The position numbers and the translations under genes were made by a program. The notes below the pieces were generated by a model. The model was not told the origin of the DNA and searched no databases. It saw nothing but the letters and a program-made list of their open reading frames with translations. DNA of 64,000 bases from Nonomuraea fuscirosea (GTDB lineage Bacteria > Actinomycetota > Actinomycetes > Streptosporangiales > Streptosporangiaceae): NCBI RefSeq assembly GCF_003001935.1, contig NZ_PVNG01000034.1:1-64000 (forward strand). The letters are read 5' to 3'. Below are positions 52,612 to 60,494 of the stretch, in pieces. Position 1 is the first letter of the stretch. Every line of letters begins with the position of its first letter.

Positions 52612-52645
52612 GCGTCAGTAAAGGGATAGCAAGGAACATAGCGTG
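52612..52645 (-). promoter_or_regulatory. Conserved upstream block of array member 3
   Basis: GCGTCAGTAAAGGGATAGC then AAGGAACATAGC on the + strand, the copy of the member-2 block. It begins 46 bases upstream of the TTG start, consistent with promoter and leader. Confidence 0.65.
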
Positions 52646-52995
52646 GTGATCTCCGCAGGTGGAACCCGCTTTGGCGGATCCGGCAGGACCCCTTACCGCC
52701 GTGACCTTTCCGTTACCAGTCAGAGATCTTCGCGCGCTGTGATGCGAAAGTTACGTTTACGCAGGGTGTGAGCGGGTTATCGCTTACGGCACGAAAGTTC
52801 CGTTAATCGGACGTCGCACAGCGTGATCGCTTGTATGTGACTCAGATCACAGGAACCAGATTTGGGCCTGCCCCGTCTAAGTTGGCCCGATCCTCACAGG
52901 TGATCTTCAGGAACCGGTCGGAGACGCTCAGATTCAGGCTCCGGCGGCCGCTTTTCGTCGGCCCGCACGGACTTCCAGGACCCCCGGAAACGCGA
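52646..52995. other. Upstream region between array members 3 and 4
   Basis: No gene is visible in this 350-bp stretch. It has several TTACG and GTTACC-type words near 52710-52790 and the CRP-like palindrome listed separately. No second palindrome is evident. Confidence 0.5.
52836..52851. promoter_or_regulatory. CRP-like palindrome upstream of array member 3
   Basis: TGTGA-CTCAGA-TCACA, 270 bases upstream of the member-3 start. Ten of the twelve outer and inner conserved bases, and the central CAGA, also occur in the site upstream of member 2. Confidence 0.65.
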
Positions 52996-53027
52996 ACGAG
53001 GGCCTCGGTGAGACCCGAGACCCTCGT
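52996..53027 (-). terminator. Terminator of array member 4
   Basis: ACGAGGGCCTCGG (52996-53008) pairs with CCGAGACCCTCGT (53015-53027), one mismatch, around a 6-base loop, 18 bases after the member-4 stop. Confidence 0.75.
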
Positions 53028-53044
53028 CTGCTCGCGCGCGTGAC

Positions 53045-54208
53045 TTACTTGTACAGCTCCCCGTTCGGGCCGACGATCTTGCCCGACCAGACGTTCTTGG
53101 CCGCGTTGTAGACGCCGGCCGTCTCACCGTCGAAGTACGGCGAGGTGATGTAGTCGATCCGGTCGTTGCCGTCCTGGTCGGCGAACGTGCTCGTGACGCC
53201 GTTCACGTAACCGAGGCGCTTGGCGTTGCTGTAGTCGAGCAGCCAGGGCCCGCCGTCGAAGCCGGGGGTCACCGCGCACTTGAGGCCGATGTGCTCCTCG
53301 ATCTTCAGCCAGGACGCGCCCACCGCCTTGGCCGTGGTCTTGCCGTAGCAGTGCTTCGGCGTCACGCCGCTGTAGGGCCGGTTGCCGTCAGGGTGCGGCG
53401 CCGACGGGTAGCCGAACGCGCGCACCGCCTTGCCCGTGGGCTGGTTCCAGGCGAAGCCCTGACCGCCGACGTTGTCGCCCAGCCGCCCCGCGTCCTTGGA
53501 CAGCAGGATGTAGTGGCGGCCGCCCCACGACCGCTTCGGGCCGGTGAACCGCTGGTAGTCCTTGCGGTTCACCTGCTTGACGCCGTTGAACTGGATGCCG
53601 TTGTAGACGGTGACGAACGCGTAGTCGCGGTCGTAGTCCTCGTAGGTGTCGAAGTCGTAGTGGGTGAAGGCCTGCTTGCCCACGTAGATGCCCCACGGCG
53701 TCTTGCCCTGGAAGTAACCGGGGACGAAGACCCACTTGTCCAGCGTGGAGGCGTTGCTGTCGGTGTCGTACACGCAGTGGCCGGCCGTGGCGACCAGGTT
53801 GCGGTAGTTCGACTGGATGGAGGTGGCCGAGCACCAGCGGTACTTGCCGTGGCTGTCGACGAAGAAGACCTTGCCGACGGTCTTGGGCAGGTTCACGTTC
53901 TGGGCCGAGCCGGTGGATCTGGACTCGCCGGTCGGCGCCGTGAGGCCGGGCTTGCCGTCGGGGGTGTAGCCGCCCTTGGAGACGACCTTCCGCACTTCTT
54001 TCGAGTCCCACGTGTACTGCGTCGCGGACCGGAGCGCCTTGCCGTTCGAGGCCAGCCAGAAGGAGGCGACGGAGACGGCGTCGGAGGAGTTGCGGGCCAT
54101 CGGGTCGTGGGCGACGCCGCCGCCGGCCTGCGCCGTGCCGGACAGACCGGCGGCGAGCAGGCCGGTCGCCAGGAGGGCGCCGCCGGCGGGAAGAAGGGTT
54201 CGCTTCAA
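53045..54208 (-). CDS. Secreted S1-family protein with Asp in the catalytic Ser position (array member 4)
   Basis: The 387-residue protein starts at TTG 54208 with GGAG five bases upstream and has a signal peptide ending near AQAG. His144 and Asp195 are present, but GFDGGPW puts Asp318 in the Ser position. Unlike members 1-3 it has no large insertion and so is closest to a minimal domain. Its EF-hand-like loop is DQDGNDRID. It ends NGELYK like member 1. Confidence 0.85.
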   Translation of the reverse strand: MKRTLLPAGGALLATGLLAAGLSGTAQAGGGVAHDPMARNSSDAVSVASFWLASNGKALRSATQYTWDSKEVRKVVSKGGYTPDGKPGLTAPTGESRSTGSAQNVNLPKTVGKVFFVDSHGKYRWCSATSIQSNYRNLVATAGHCVYDTDSNASTLDKWVFVPGYFQGKTPWGIYVGKQAFTHYDFDTYEDYDRDYAFVTVYNGIQFNGVKQVNRKDYQRFTGPKRSWGGRHYILLSKDAGRLGDNVGGQGFAWNQPTGKAVRAFGYPSAPHPDGNRPYSGVTPKHCYGKTTAKAVGASWLKIEEHIGLKCAVTPGFDGGPWLLDYSNAKRLGYVNGVTSTFADQDGNDRIDYITSPYFDGETAGVYNAAKNVWSGKIVGPNGELYK

Positions 54209-54254
54209 GGTGACTCCAGGTTGCGCTGACATGAGGCGCCTCGTGCACCTCCGG

Positions 54255-54288
54255 AATTCAGCAAATGGACAGCCCGGAACCTACAGCG
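54255..54288 (-). promoter_or_regulatory. Diverged upstream block of array member 4
   Basis: ATTCAGCAAATGGACAGCC then CGGAACCTACAGCG on the + strand aligns with the blocks upstream of members 2 and 3 (CAGTAAAGGGATAGC...GGAACATA). Spacing to the TTG start is similar, about 47 bases. Confidence 0.5.
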
Positions 54289-54370
54289 TTGTTGGGGTTC
54301 GTGTGACAAACGGGGAGATCGTGTCAGTAGTGGGAGCGTGGGCCGTGATCCCGCCGAGAGGGAGAAGCCG

Positions 54371-54391
54371 CTGATCACCCCAAGTGATCAG
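54371..54391 (-). terminator. Terminator-like hairpin after array member 5
   Basis: CTGATCAC (54371-54378) pairs perfectly with GTGATCAG (54384-54391), 15 bases beyond the member-5 stop. The stem is short but exactly placed. Confidence 0.6.
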
Positions 54392-54405
54392 CCGGTTGCT
54401 ATGAC

Positions 54406-55545
54406 TTACGTCACTTTTGGCACGGTGGCCTGCGCCGCCGCCCGCCGGTAGACCTCACCGGTCGTGGTGTCGAAGTAGGGCGACGACACCGCGTCGTAGC
54501 GGTCCCTGGCGTCCCTGTTCCAGGTCAGGCTGTTGACGCCGTTCAGACTGCCGAGCTTGCGGTTCTTGTCGTAGCCGATCACCCAGGGGCCGCCGCTGGC
54601 GCCGTGGCTGAAGTCGCACGGCTGGAGCTCGACGCCCTTCTGCAGGTCGAGCCCCGGAGCCACGGTGTAGCGGGTGCTCCGCTCCGGGCACTCCAGCAGC
54701 GTCTTGCCGTCGAACGGGCGCGTGCCGTCGGGCTGCGCCCCCGCCGGGTAGCCGAAGGGCCTGGCCGTGTACGAGCCCGGCTTCCTGTTCAGCTCGATCC
54801 CCAGCCCGCCCACGTTGTCCTGGAGCCGGCCGACGTCCTGCATGACGTAGCCGCCGTTCTTGGCGACCCAGGTGAACCCGCGGTTCACGGTCACGAACGC
54901 GTAGTCGTAGTCGTAGTCGGCCTTGCCGATCCAGTCTTCGTGCAGGCTGATCGAGGCGCCCACGTAGATGCCGTCGGGCGTCTCGCCGTTGGCGTCGGGG
55001 TTGGGGACGAAGATCCAGTAGTCGGCCGGCTTGGCCTGGCGCGAGTCGTACGCGCAGTGCGCGGCCGTGGCGACGACGCTGCGGTTCTTGGCGGCGATCG
55101 AGCTGGCGGAGCACCAGTACTCCTTGTCGCCGATCCGGAAGAAGACCTTGCCCATGGTCATCGCGGCGCCCTTGCGCGGCGGCACGGGCGGGACGCTCTG
55201 GGCGGCGAGCGAGCGCCGCACGGTGGCCACGGGCGTGGCCGGGGCGGCCGCGCCGCCGGACGTGCTCACCGGGGCCGCGGCGCCGGGAGTGGCCGGGGTG
55301 TAGCTGTCGCTCTTCTTCAGGCGGTCGGGCTTCCAGTAGTTCGCGACCCGCTTCACGTCCGCGAGCGTCCTGGCCAGCGGGACGGCGTACACCTTGCTGG
55401 TGGGCGCGGCGGCGCTTGCCGTGGCGCTTGCTGTGGCGCTGTGAGCGTTCCACGCGGCGGCGTGGGCGGTCCCCGTGAGGGCGGGCAGCATCAGCAGCGC
55501 GCTGCTGAGCGCAGCCGCTGCCAGGTGCCGGGCCCGGGGGATCAT
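54406..55545 (-). CDS. Secreted S1-family serine protease with intact triad (array member 5)
   Basis: The 379-residue protein starts at ATG 55545 with a signal peptide ending near AHAAA. His163 (ATAAHC), Asp214 (DYDYAFV) and Ser317 (GASGGPW) form a complete trypsin-type triad, so it should be an active endopeptidase, probably of the V8/trypsin-like group. A propeptide-like stretch of about 110 residues precedes the catalytic domain. Its loop NRDARDRYD is a weak version of the EF-hand-like loop of the other members. Confidence 0.88.
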   Translation of the reverse strand: MIPRARHLAAAALSSALLMLPALTGTAHAAAWNAHSATASATASAAAPTSKVYAVPLARTLADVKRVANYWKPDRLKKSDSYTPATPGAAAPVSTSGGAAAPATPVATVRRSLAAQSVPPVPPRKGAAMTMGKVFFRIGDKEYWCSASSIAAKNRSVVATAAHCAYDSRQAKPADYWIFVPNPDANGETPDGIYVGASISLHEDWIGKADYDYDYAFVTVNRGFTWVAKNGGYVMQDVGRLQDNVGGLGIELNRKPGSYTARPFGYPAGAQPDGTRPFDGKTLLECPERSTRYTVAPGLDLQKGVELQPCDFSHGASGGPWVIGYDKNRKLGSLNGVNSLTWNRDARDRYDAVSSPYFDTTTGEVYRRAAAQATVPKVT

Positions 55546-55873
55546 GAAATACGCCTTTCTTGGGGTCGTAAGGGTGGATTTTTCCAGATGTACAGACGGT
55601 ATTGCAGCTTGGATAGAGATTCGTTACCTGATCAAGGGTGCATCGTGAACTATAAGGACACTGTCAGCCGAACACTCCCGATACGCGTTAATGATCATTA
55701 GCAAGTTGGCATAACAGCAGGTCAGACGGGGTTGCTGAGTGTATGTCCGGGCGCGCTATTGCGCGCATTCACGGCCATGATCAGGATCGTTCCAGTGGCG
55801 CACACCACGTTGCCGCCGCGACGCCGCCGCGTTGCCGCTGTGTTGCCGCTGCCCCATTCCCGGCCCAAGGGAA
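55546..55873. other. Spacer between array members 5 and 6
   Basis: About 330 bp without a gene that I can support. An AT-rich stretch (55570-55720) should hold the member-5 promoter; I cannot pick -35/-10 boxes with confidence. The conserved block of members 2-4 is absent. Confidence 0.45.
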
Positions 55874-55902
55874 GGCCCCGGATCCACTGGGGAACCGGGG
55901 CC
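55874..55902 (-). terminator. Terminator of array member 6
   Basis: GGCCCCGG (55874-55881) pairs with CCGGGGCC (55895-55902) around a 13-base loop, 26 bases past the member-6 stop. Confidence 0.65.
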
Positions 55903-55927
55903 CGGGTGCAGGCTCGCTCAGGCTCGA

Positions 55928-57049
55928 TCAGCGCCAGTTGCCGGTCCAGCGGTTGGCGGCGGCCTTGTAGACCTTGTAGGTGTCGGTGTTGAAGTACGGC
56001 GACGAGATGTGGTCGTAGCGGTCGTTGCCGTCGGTGTCCCACGCGACGCTGTTGACGCCCACCAGGTAGCCGGTGCGCGACGCGCTCTTGTAGTTGTAGA
56101 TGAACGGCCCGCCGCTCGCGCCGGCGGTGAAGGAGCACTTGAAGCCGATGTGCTCCTGCAGGTTGTACTTCCTGGCCTCGGGCATCGGCTTGGTCTTGCC
56201 GTAGCAGTACTTCATGGTGCGGCCGGTGAACGGCTTGTCGCCGTCGGGGTGCTCGCCCGCCGGGTAGCCGAAGGAGAACACGTTCAGCTTGGTGCTCCGG
56301 TTCCAGGTGAAGCCCTGGCCACCGACGTTGTCACCGAGCCGGCCGACGTTCTTGACCGTCCACTTCCACTTGCCGCCGACCTTCTCCCACTTGACCTTGA
56401 TGCCGTTGAAGACGTTGACGAACGCGTAGTCGTAGTCGTAGTCCTCCTTCACCACGAAGTCGTCGTGCGCGTTGAACGTCTTGGCGGCGTAGATGCCGTA
56501 GGGAGCCTTGCCGTCCCAGACCTTGTCGCCGTCCCAGTAGGACGGGATGAAGATCCAGTTGTCGTAGAAGGTGTTCTTCTTGGTGTCGTACACGCAGTGG
56601 GCGGAGGTCGCCACGAGGTTGCGGTACTTGCTCTGCACCGAACTGGCCGAGCAGTAGCGCCAGTTCTTCGGGTTGCGCGGGTCGGCCTTGGGCAGCGTGA
56701 AGAACACGCGGCCGACCGTGTTGGGCAGGTTGACGTGCTTGCTCTTCTTGCTCTTCGTCTTCTCCGCGCCGATCGGCGGAACGGAGCCTGCGGGACCGTC
56801 AGGGGAGTCGTTCCTGCCCTTGACGCCCTTGGTGGACAGGTCGACGCCGTCGTCGTAGTCGGTGGCCAGCTTGATGCGGTCCGGCGTCCAGAACTGGACC
56901 GCCTGCTCAGCAGGGGTGGCCGAGTTCCTGGACACGACGTCCGAGGGTGCGGTCGCGCTCGCCGCGCCGCCGCTGACCATTCCCGCCGCCAGTCCGATGG
57001 CCACGAGGCCGGCGAGGGGGATCGCGATGCGCCTTGCTCGGGAATACAT
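55928..57049 (-). CDS. Secreted S1-family serine protease with intact triad (array member 6)
   Basis: The 373-residue protein starts at ATG 57049, four bases after GAGAGGAG, with a signal peptide ending near ASATA. His151 (ATSAHC), Asp207 (DYDYAFV) and Ser312 (GASGGPF) complete the triad. Its loop DTDGNDRYD matches the EF-hand-like pattern at positions 1, 3, 5 and 9. It is the most upstream gene of the array and, with member 5, has an ATG rather than a TTG start. Confidence 0.88.
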   Translation of the reverse strand: MYSRARRIAIPLAGLVAIGLAAGMVSGGAASATAPSDVVSRNSATPAEQAVQFWTPDRIKLATDYDDGVDLSTKGVKGRNDSPDGPAGSVPPIGAEKTKSKKSKHVNLPNTVGRVFFTLPKADPRNPKNWRYCSASSVQSKYRNLVATSAHCVYDTKKNTFYDNWIFIPSYWDGDKVWDGKAPYGIYAAKTFNAHDDFVVKEDYDYDYAFVNVFNGIKVKWEKVGGKWKWTVKNVGRLGDNVGGQGFTWNRSTKLNVFSFGYPAGEHPDGDKPFTGRTMKYCYGKTKPMPEARKYNLQEHIGFKCSFTAGASGGPFIYNYKSASRTGYLVGVNSVAWDTDGNDRYDHISSPYFNTDTYKVYKAAANRWTGNWR

Positions 57050-57332
57050 GGAGCTCCTCTCAGCTTTCGGCGGCCCAGAGCGGGGGACTGCGCCCCGGTG
57101 GGCCAGGAAAACGTTGAGAACGCTAATGAACGGCCCGATCCGGCCGCCAGGAAACGACGCCAAAAAGCATGGGCCGGTTCCGTTCCGTTATGGAAATAGC
57201 GAGTTCGCATGTATTCGGAATTAGCATTTCCGCAGGTCGAGGCCGCGTTTTATTTTCTCTGACAACAGCGGTAACGCCAATTATCAAGCGCCACTCCTTA
57301 TCAACCGAACGTTGTTCTGGTTAGATGGCGGC

Positions 57333-58763
57333 ATGGATCCTCGCACGCCCTGTCTCATTGGCATCGCCCAACGCACCATTCGCGAGCAGCCGGGCCCGGA
57401 ACCGCTGGATCTGTGGGAGTCGGTCGCCCGCGCCGCCGCGGACGACGCGCGGCTGCCCGTCGGGCGGCTCGACTCGATCCAGATCGTCCACACCGACTCG
57501 TGGCAGTACGACGCGCCGGTCGGCCGCCTCGCGGAACGCCTCGGCGCCACGCCGCGCCACCAGGTCTACTCCAAGGTCAGCGGTACGGCCCCGCAACTGC
57601 TCATCGGCGCCGCGGCGGCCGGGATCGCGGCGGGCGAACTGGAGTCCGCGCTGGTCGCGGGGGCCGAGGCGCTGGCCACGCGGCGGGCGTACCGGAAGGC
57701 GGGCGAGCACGCGCCCTGGAGTCACGCCGCCGATCCGCGGCCGCCGTACGGGTGGGAGCGGCCGCCGCATCCCTCCGCGCTGGCGCACGGGCTGTTCCTC
57801 CCGGTGCACACCTATCCGATCATGGAGACGGCGCGGCGGGCGGCCGTCGGGCTCGCCATCCAGGACGAGATGCGCGAACGGGCCCGCATCATGGCCCCGA
57901 TGACCGAGGTTGCGGCGGCGAACCCGTACGCCTGGCGCAGGGTCGCGCGCACCCCCGACGAGCTGCTCGACCGCTTCGTCGGCTGGCCGTACACCAGGAG
58001 CACCGTGGCCGTGCTGGAGGTGGACCAGGCGGCGGCCGTCGTGCTGGCCAGCTCGCGGCTGGCCGACCGGCTCGGTGTGCCTCAGGATCGGCGGGTCTAC
58101 CTGCGCGGATGGGCGTACGCGGAGGACACCTGGGAGGTGGCGGCGCGGCCCGCGCTCGGCTCATCGCCGGCCGTCGCCGCCGCCGCGCGGGCCGCGTTCG
58201 AACGGGCCGGGCTCGGACTGGACGACATGCACGCGCTCGACGTCTACAGCTGTTTCGCGATCGCGCTGCGGCAGGCGTGCGACGCGATCGGGCTCGACCC
58301 GCTGGACCCGCGCGGGCTCACGGTCACCGGCGGGCTGCCGTACGCGGGCGGGCCGGCCAGCGACTACGTGCTGCACTCGACGGCGACGATGGCGGGGCTG
58401 CTGCGCGCCCAGTCGGGGCACGGGCTGGTCACCGGGGTGGGGATGCACCTGACCAAGCACACGTACGCGGTGTGGTCGAGCGAGCCGGGCGGGCGGCTGG
58501 GCGGGGCGACGCCGGTGCACACGGCCGAGGAGGTGCCGGTCGTGGCGTCGTACTCAGGGGTGGGGAAGGTGGCCGGCTACACGGTGGCGCACGGGCCGGG
58601 CGGCGCGGCCGAGAAGGGGTTCCTGGTGGTGGAGGTGCCGGGAGGGCGGGCGTACGCGGTGGTGGAGGAGGCGGACCTGCTCGCGGAGGCGGAGGAACGG
58701 GAGCTGGTGGGGCGGGAGGTGCGGGTGGCGACCGACGGGAAGGTCAATGTGGCCTCCTGGTGA
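57333..58763 (+). CDS. Thiolase-like protein, catalytic Cys not evident
   Basis: The 476-residue protein follows the SCP-x/acetyl-CoA acetyltransferase branch: AGELESALVAGAEA (first half), DVYSCFAIALRQACDAIGL, TGGLPYAGGPASDYV and GMHLTKHTYAVWSS. Where thiolases have the nucleophilic Cys (C-A-S-G) this protein has SGTAPQLL, so the usual chemistry is doubtful. ATG 57333 is chosen; an upstream ATG at 57312 lacks support. It may act in lipid or steroid metabolism, as actinobacterial relatives are thought to. Confidence 0.78.
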   Translation: MDPRTPCLIGIAQRTIREQPGPEPLDLWESVARAAADDARLPVGRLDSIQIVHTDSWQYDAPVGRLAERLGATPRHQVYSKVSGTAPQLLIGAAAAGIAAGELESALVAGAEALATRRAYRKAGEHAPWSHAADPRPPYGWERPPHPSALAHGLFLPVHTYPIMETARRAAVGLAIQDEMRERARIMAPMTEVAAANPYAWRRVARTPDELLDRFVGWPYTRSTVAVLEVDQAAAVVLASSRLADRLGVPQDRRVYLRGWAYAEDTWEVAARPALGSSPAVAAAARAAFERAGLGLDDMHALDVYSCFAIALRQACDAIGLDPLDPRGLTVTGGLPYAGGPASDYVLHSTATMAGLLRAQSGHGLVTGVGMHLTKHTYAVWSSEPGGRLGGATPVHTAEEVPVVASYSGVGKVAGYTVAHGPGGAAEKGFLVVEVPGGRAYAVVEEADLLAEAEERELVGREVRVATDGKVNVASW

Positions 58764-58810
58764 CTTAAACTTGCAGTCAAATCTGTGACCGGATGACTAC
58801 TATCTGGTGT

Positions 58811-58826
58811 TGACATTTTTATGTCA
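58811..58826. promoter_or_regulatory. Candidate operator of the toxin-antitoxin pair
   Basis: TGACAT-TTTT-ATGTCA is a perfect palindrome 18 bases upstream of the antitoxin ATG. Ribbon-helix-helix antitoxins often bind such sites and repress their own operon. Confidence 0.6.
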
Positions 58827-58844
58827 GCGGCGGACGCTGGAGTC

Positions 58845-59138
58845 ATGCGGAGGACAACGGTGCGCATCGACGAAACGCTCCTCAACGAGGCGAAGGCGTA
58901 CGCGGCGAAAAACGGACGAAGTCTCACCTCGGTCATGGAGGATGCCTTGCGACAACTGCTCAACCGCTCCACGGAGGTGGCCCAGCGGCCCCGCGTGGAG
59001 TTGATCACCTCCCCGTGCGAGCCCGGCTACCACGCATGGGTGCAGCAGAGGCTCGACGCCGGCGACACGCTGGAGCACATCGCCTACGATCTGGGCGACG
59101 CGGAGCGACTCCCGGAGGCGTTCGATGCTCCTCGCTGA
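58845..59138 (+). CDS. VapB-type ribbon-helix-helix antitoxin
   Basis: The 97-residue protein starts MRRTTVRIDETLLNEAK and continues GRSLTSVMEDALRQLL, the ribbon-helix-helix DNA-binding pattern. The C-terminal half (CEPGYHAWVQQRL and on) should wrap the toxin. ATG 58845 fits the family start; ATG 58821 would put the palindromic operator inside the gene. It overlaps the toxin gene by 14 bp. Confidence 0.85.
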   Translation: MRRTTVRIDETLLNEAKAYAAKNGRSLTSVMEDALRQLLNRSTEVAQRPRVELITSPCEPGYHAWVQQRLDAGDTLEHIAYDLGDAERLPEAFDAPR

Positions 59139-59553
59139 CACCAACGTCCTCGTCAACGCGTTCCGGCGCGAATCCGCCGACCACGATCGCTGCCTGGCCA
59201 TCGTCGACGAGATGGTGAACGGCGACTCCAGCTACGCCGTGAGCGACTTCGTCGTCAACGGGTTCCTCCGGATGGTGACCAACCGGCGCATCTACCTCAA
59301 ACCCGATCGGCTCGAAGACGCCCTCACCTTCGCCGCGGCCTATCGCAACCAGCCGCACGCGTCGGTGGTCGCGGCCGAGGACCGGCACTGGGAGATCTTC
59401 ACTCGGCTCAGCCGTCAGGTCGGCGCCACCGCCAATCTCATCCCCGACGCCTATCTCGCCGCACTCGCCATCGAGCACGGTTGTGAATTCGTGACCTGCG
59501 ACCAGGATTTCGCCAAGTTCGAGGGCTTGCGCTGGAGGTCGCCCCTGAACTGA
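59125..59553 (+). CDS. VapC-type PIN-domain toxin
   Basis: The 142-residue protein has ADTNVLV at the N-terminus (first Asp), PDAYLAALAIEHG near 107 and TCDQDFAKF near 124, the acidic residues of a PIN ribonuclease. The middle Glu of the classical quartet is not obvious; the segment reads SDFVVNGFLR. The overlap with the antitoxin gene and the operator palindrome support a functional pair. Confidence 0.88.
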   Translation: MLLADTNVLVNAFRRESADHDRCLAIVDEMVNGDSSYAVSDFVVNGFLRMVTNRRIYLKPDRLEDALTFAAAYRNQPHASVVAAEDRHWEIFTRLSRQVGATANLIPDAYLAALAIEHGCEFVTCDQDFAKFEGLRWRSPLN

Positions 59554-59600
59554 ACTGGAGTTCAAGGGCGCAAGCCGGCACCGACTCGGCTAGGAACGTC

Positions 59601-60494
59601 GTGGCGGAACAGTTCGACGTCATCGAGGCAGGCGAGCGTGGGCGCCGCCGGTGGACAGTGCTGCTGGTGGTGCTGGCGCTCCTGCTCATCCCCGTCATCG
59701 GTCTGCTCGTGAGCCGGGACGCCGACCCTGAAGCCGAGGCGGAGTCTCCCGCCGCGACCGCGACCCCTGAGCCCATCAGATCGCTCACCCGGCTCGACAA
59801 CGCGCCCAACATCGTCAACCCGCCCGCCGTGCGCAAGCAGGGGGACGAGGTCATCCAGGTGGTGTTCCCCCACGGCGTGCGGGCCGAGGTGCGGTATCCG
59901 GCCGAGCTGAATCTCGACGCCCTGGGGTTGCGGCCGTTCCAGGGGGCGTGGGTCGAGGGACGGTTCCGCCAGTTCGTCGCCCCGTACGGCGGTCAGCTGG
60001 AGGTCACCCGTGGCGGGCAGCCAATCAGAAACTACGCCCCCAACGTGACCCTCTGGCCGCGCCAGGCGGGCAGCGGCTTCTACGGGCAGGTGCTGCTGTT
60101 CGAGTTCGGGCCGTGGCGGCTGGCGATGTACGACCGGGGGGAGGGGCTGACCTTCGACCAGCGGATGTCGCTGGCCCGCAACCTGCGCGGACGGGTGACC
60201 AAGGAGGGCTACCTCGTGCTTTCGGCCCGCCGTGACATCCGGCTGACCCGACCGGGGGAGCGGGTCCAGGGCCATCCGGTCGGGCCACAGCTGTGGTTCG
60301 GCGGCGGGGCGGGCCAGATGCTGGCCCTCGTCCCGACCCCCGACTGCGCCGGCCACCGCGCGTTGCCGGAGGTCATCGAAGGCCGAGGCCGTCCGTCCGA
60401 CACGGTGTGCCGTGGCGACATGCTGATCGCCGTCACGGGGTCGACGGAGTTCAGAGAGAAGGCGATCGAGGGGATCCGGGTCACGGTGAAATGA
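59601..60494 (+). CDS. Single-pass membrane-anchored protein, unknown function
   Basis: The 297-residue protein starts at GTG with an Arg-rich cytoplasmic end, one membrane helix (about 18-39), a Glu/Ala/Pro-rich spacer and an external domain of about 230 residues with two Cys (PDCAGH, VCRGD) that could pair. I do not recognise the family. It ends at a long repeat tract. Confidence 0.7.
   Translation: MAEQFDVIEAGERGRRRWTVLLVVLALLLIPVIGLLVSRDADPEAEAESPAATATPEPIRSLTRLDNAPNIVNPPAVRKQGDEVIQVVFPHGVRAEVRYPAELNLDALGLRPFQGAWVEGRFRQFVAPYGGQLEVTRGGQPIRNYAPNVTLWPRQAGSGFYGQVLLFEFGPWRLAMYDRGEGLTFDQRMSLARNLRGRVTKEGYLVLSARRDIRLTRPGERVQGHPVGPQLWFGGGAGQMLALVPTPDCAGHRALPEVIEGRGRPSDTVCRGDMLIAVTGSTEFREKAIEGIRVTVK

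Noticed and set aside
54406..55545. Array member 5 as another pseudoprotease
   Set aside because: Its triad is complete (His163, Asp214, Ser317 in GASGGP).
47369..57049. The protease array as a natural-product gene cluster or phage region
   Set aside because: No biosynthetic, integrase or structural phage genes are nearby; the members are paralogues with separate terminators.
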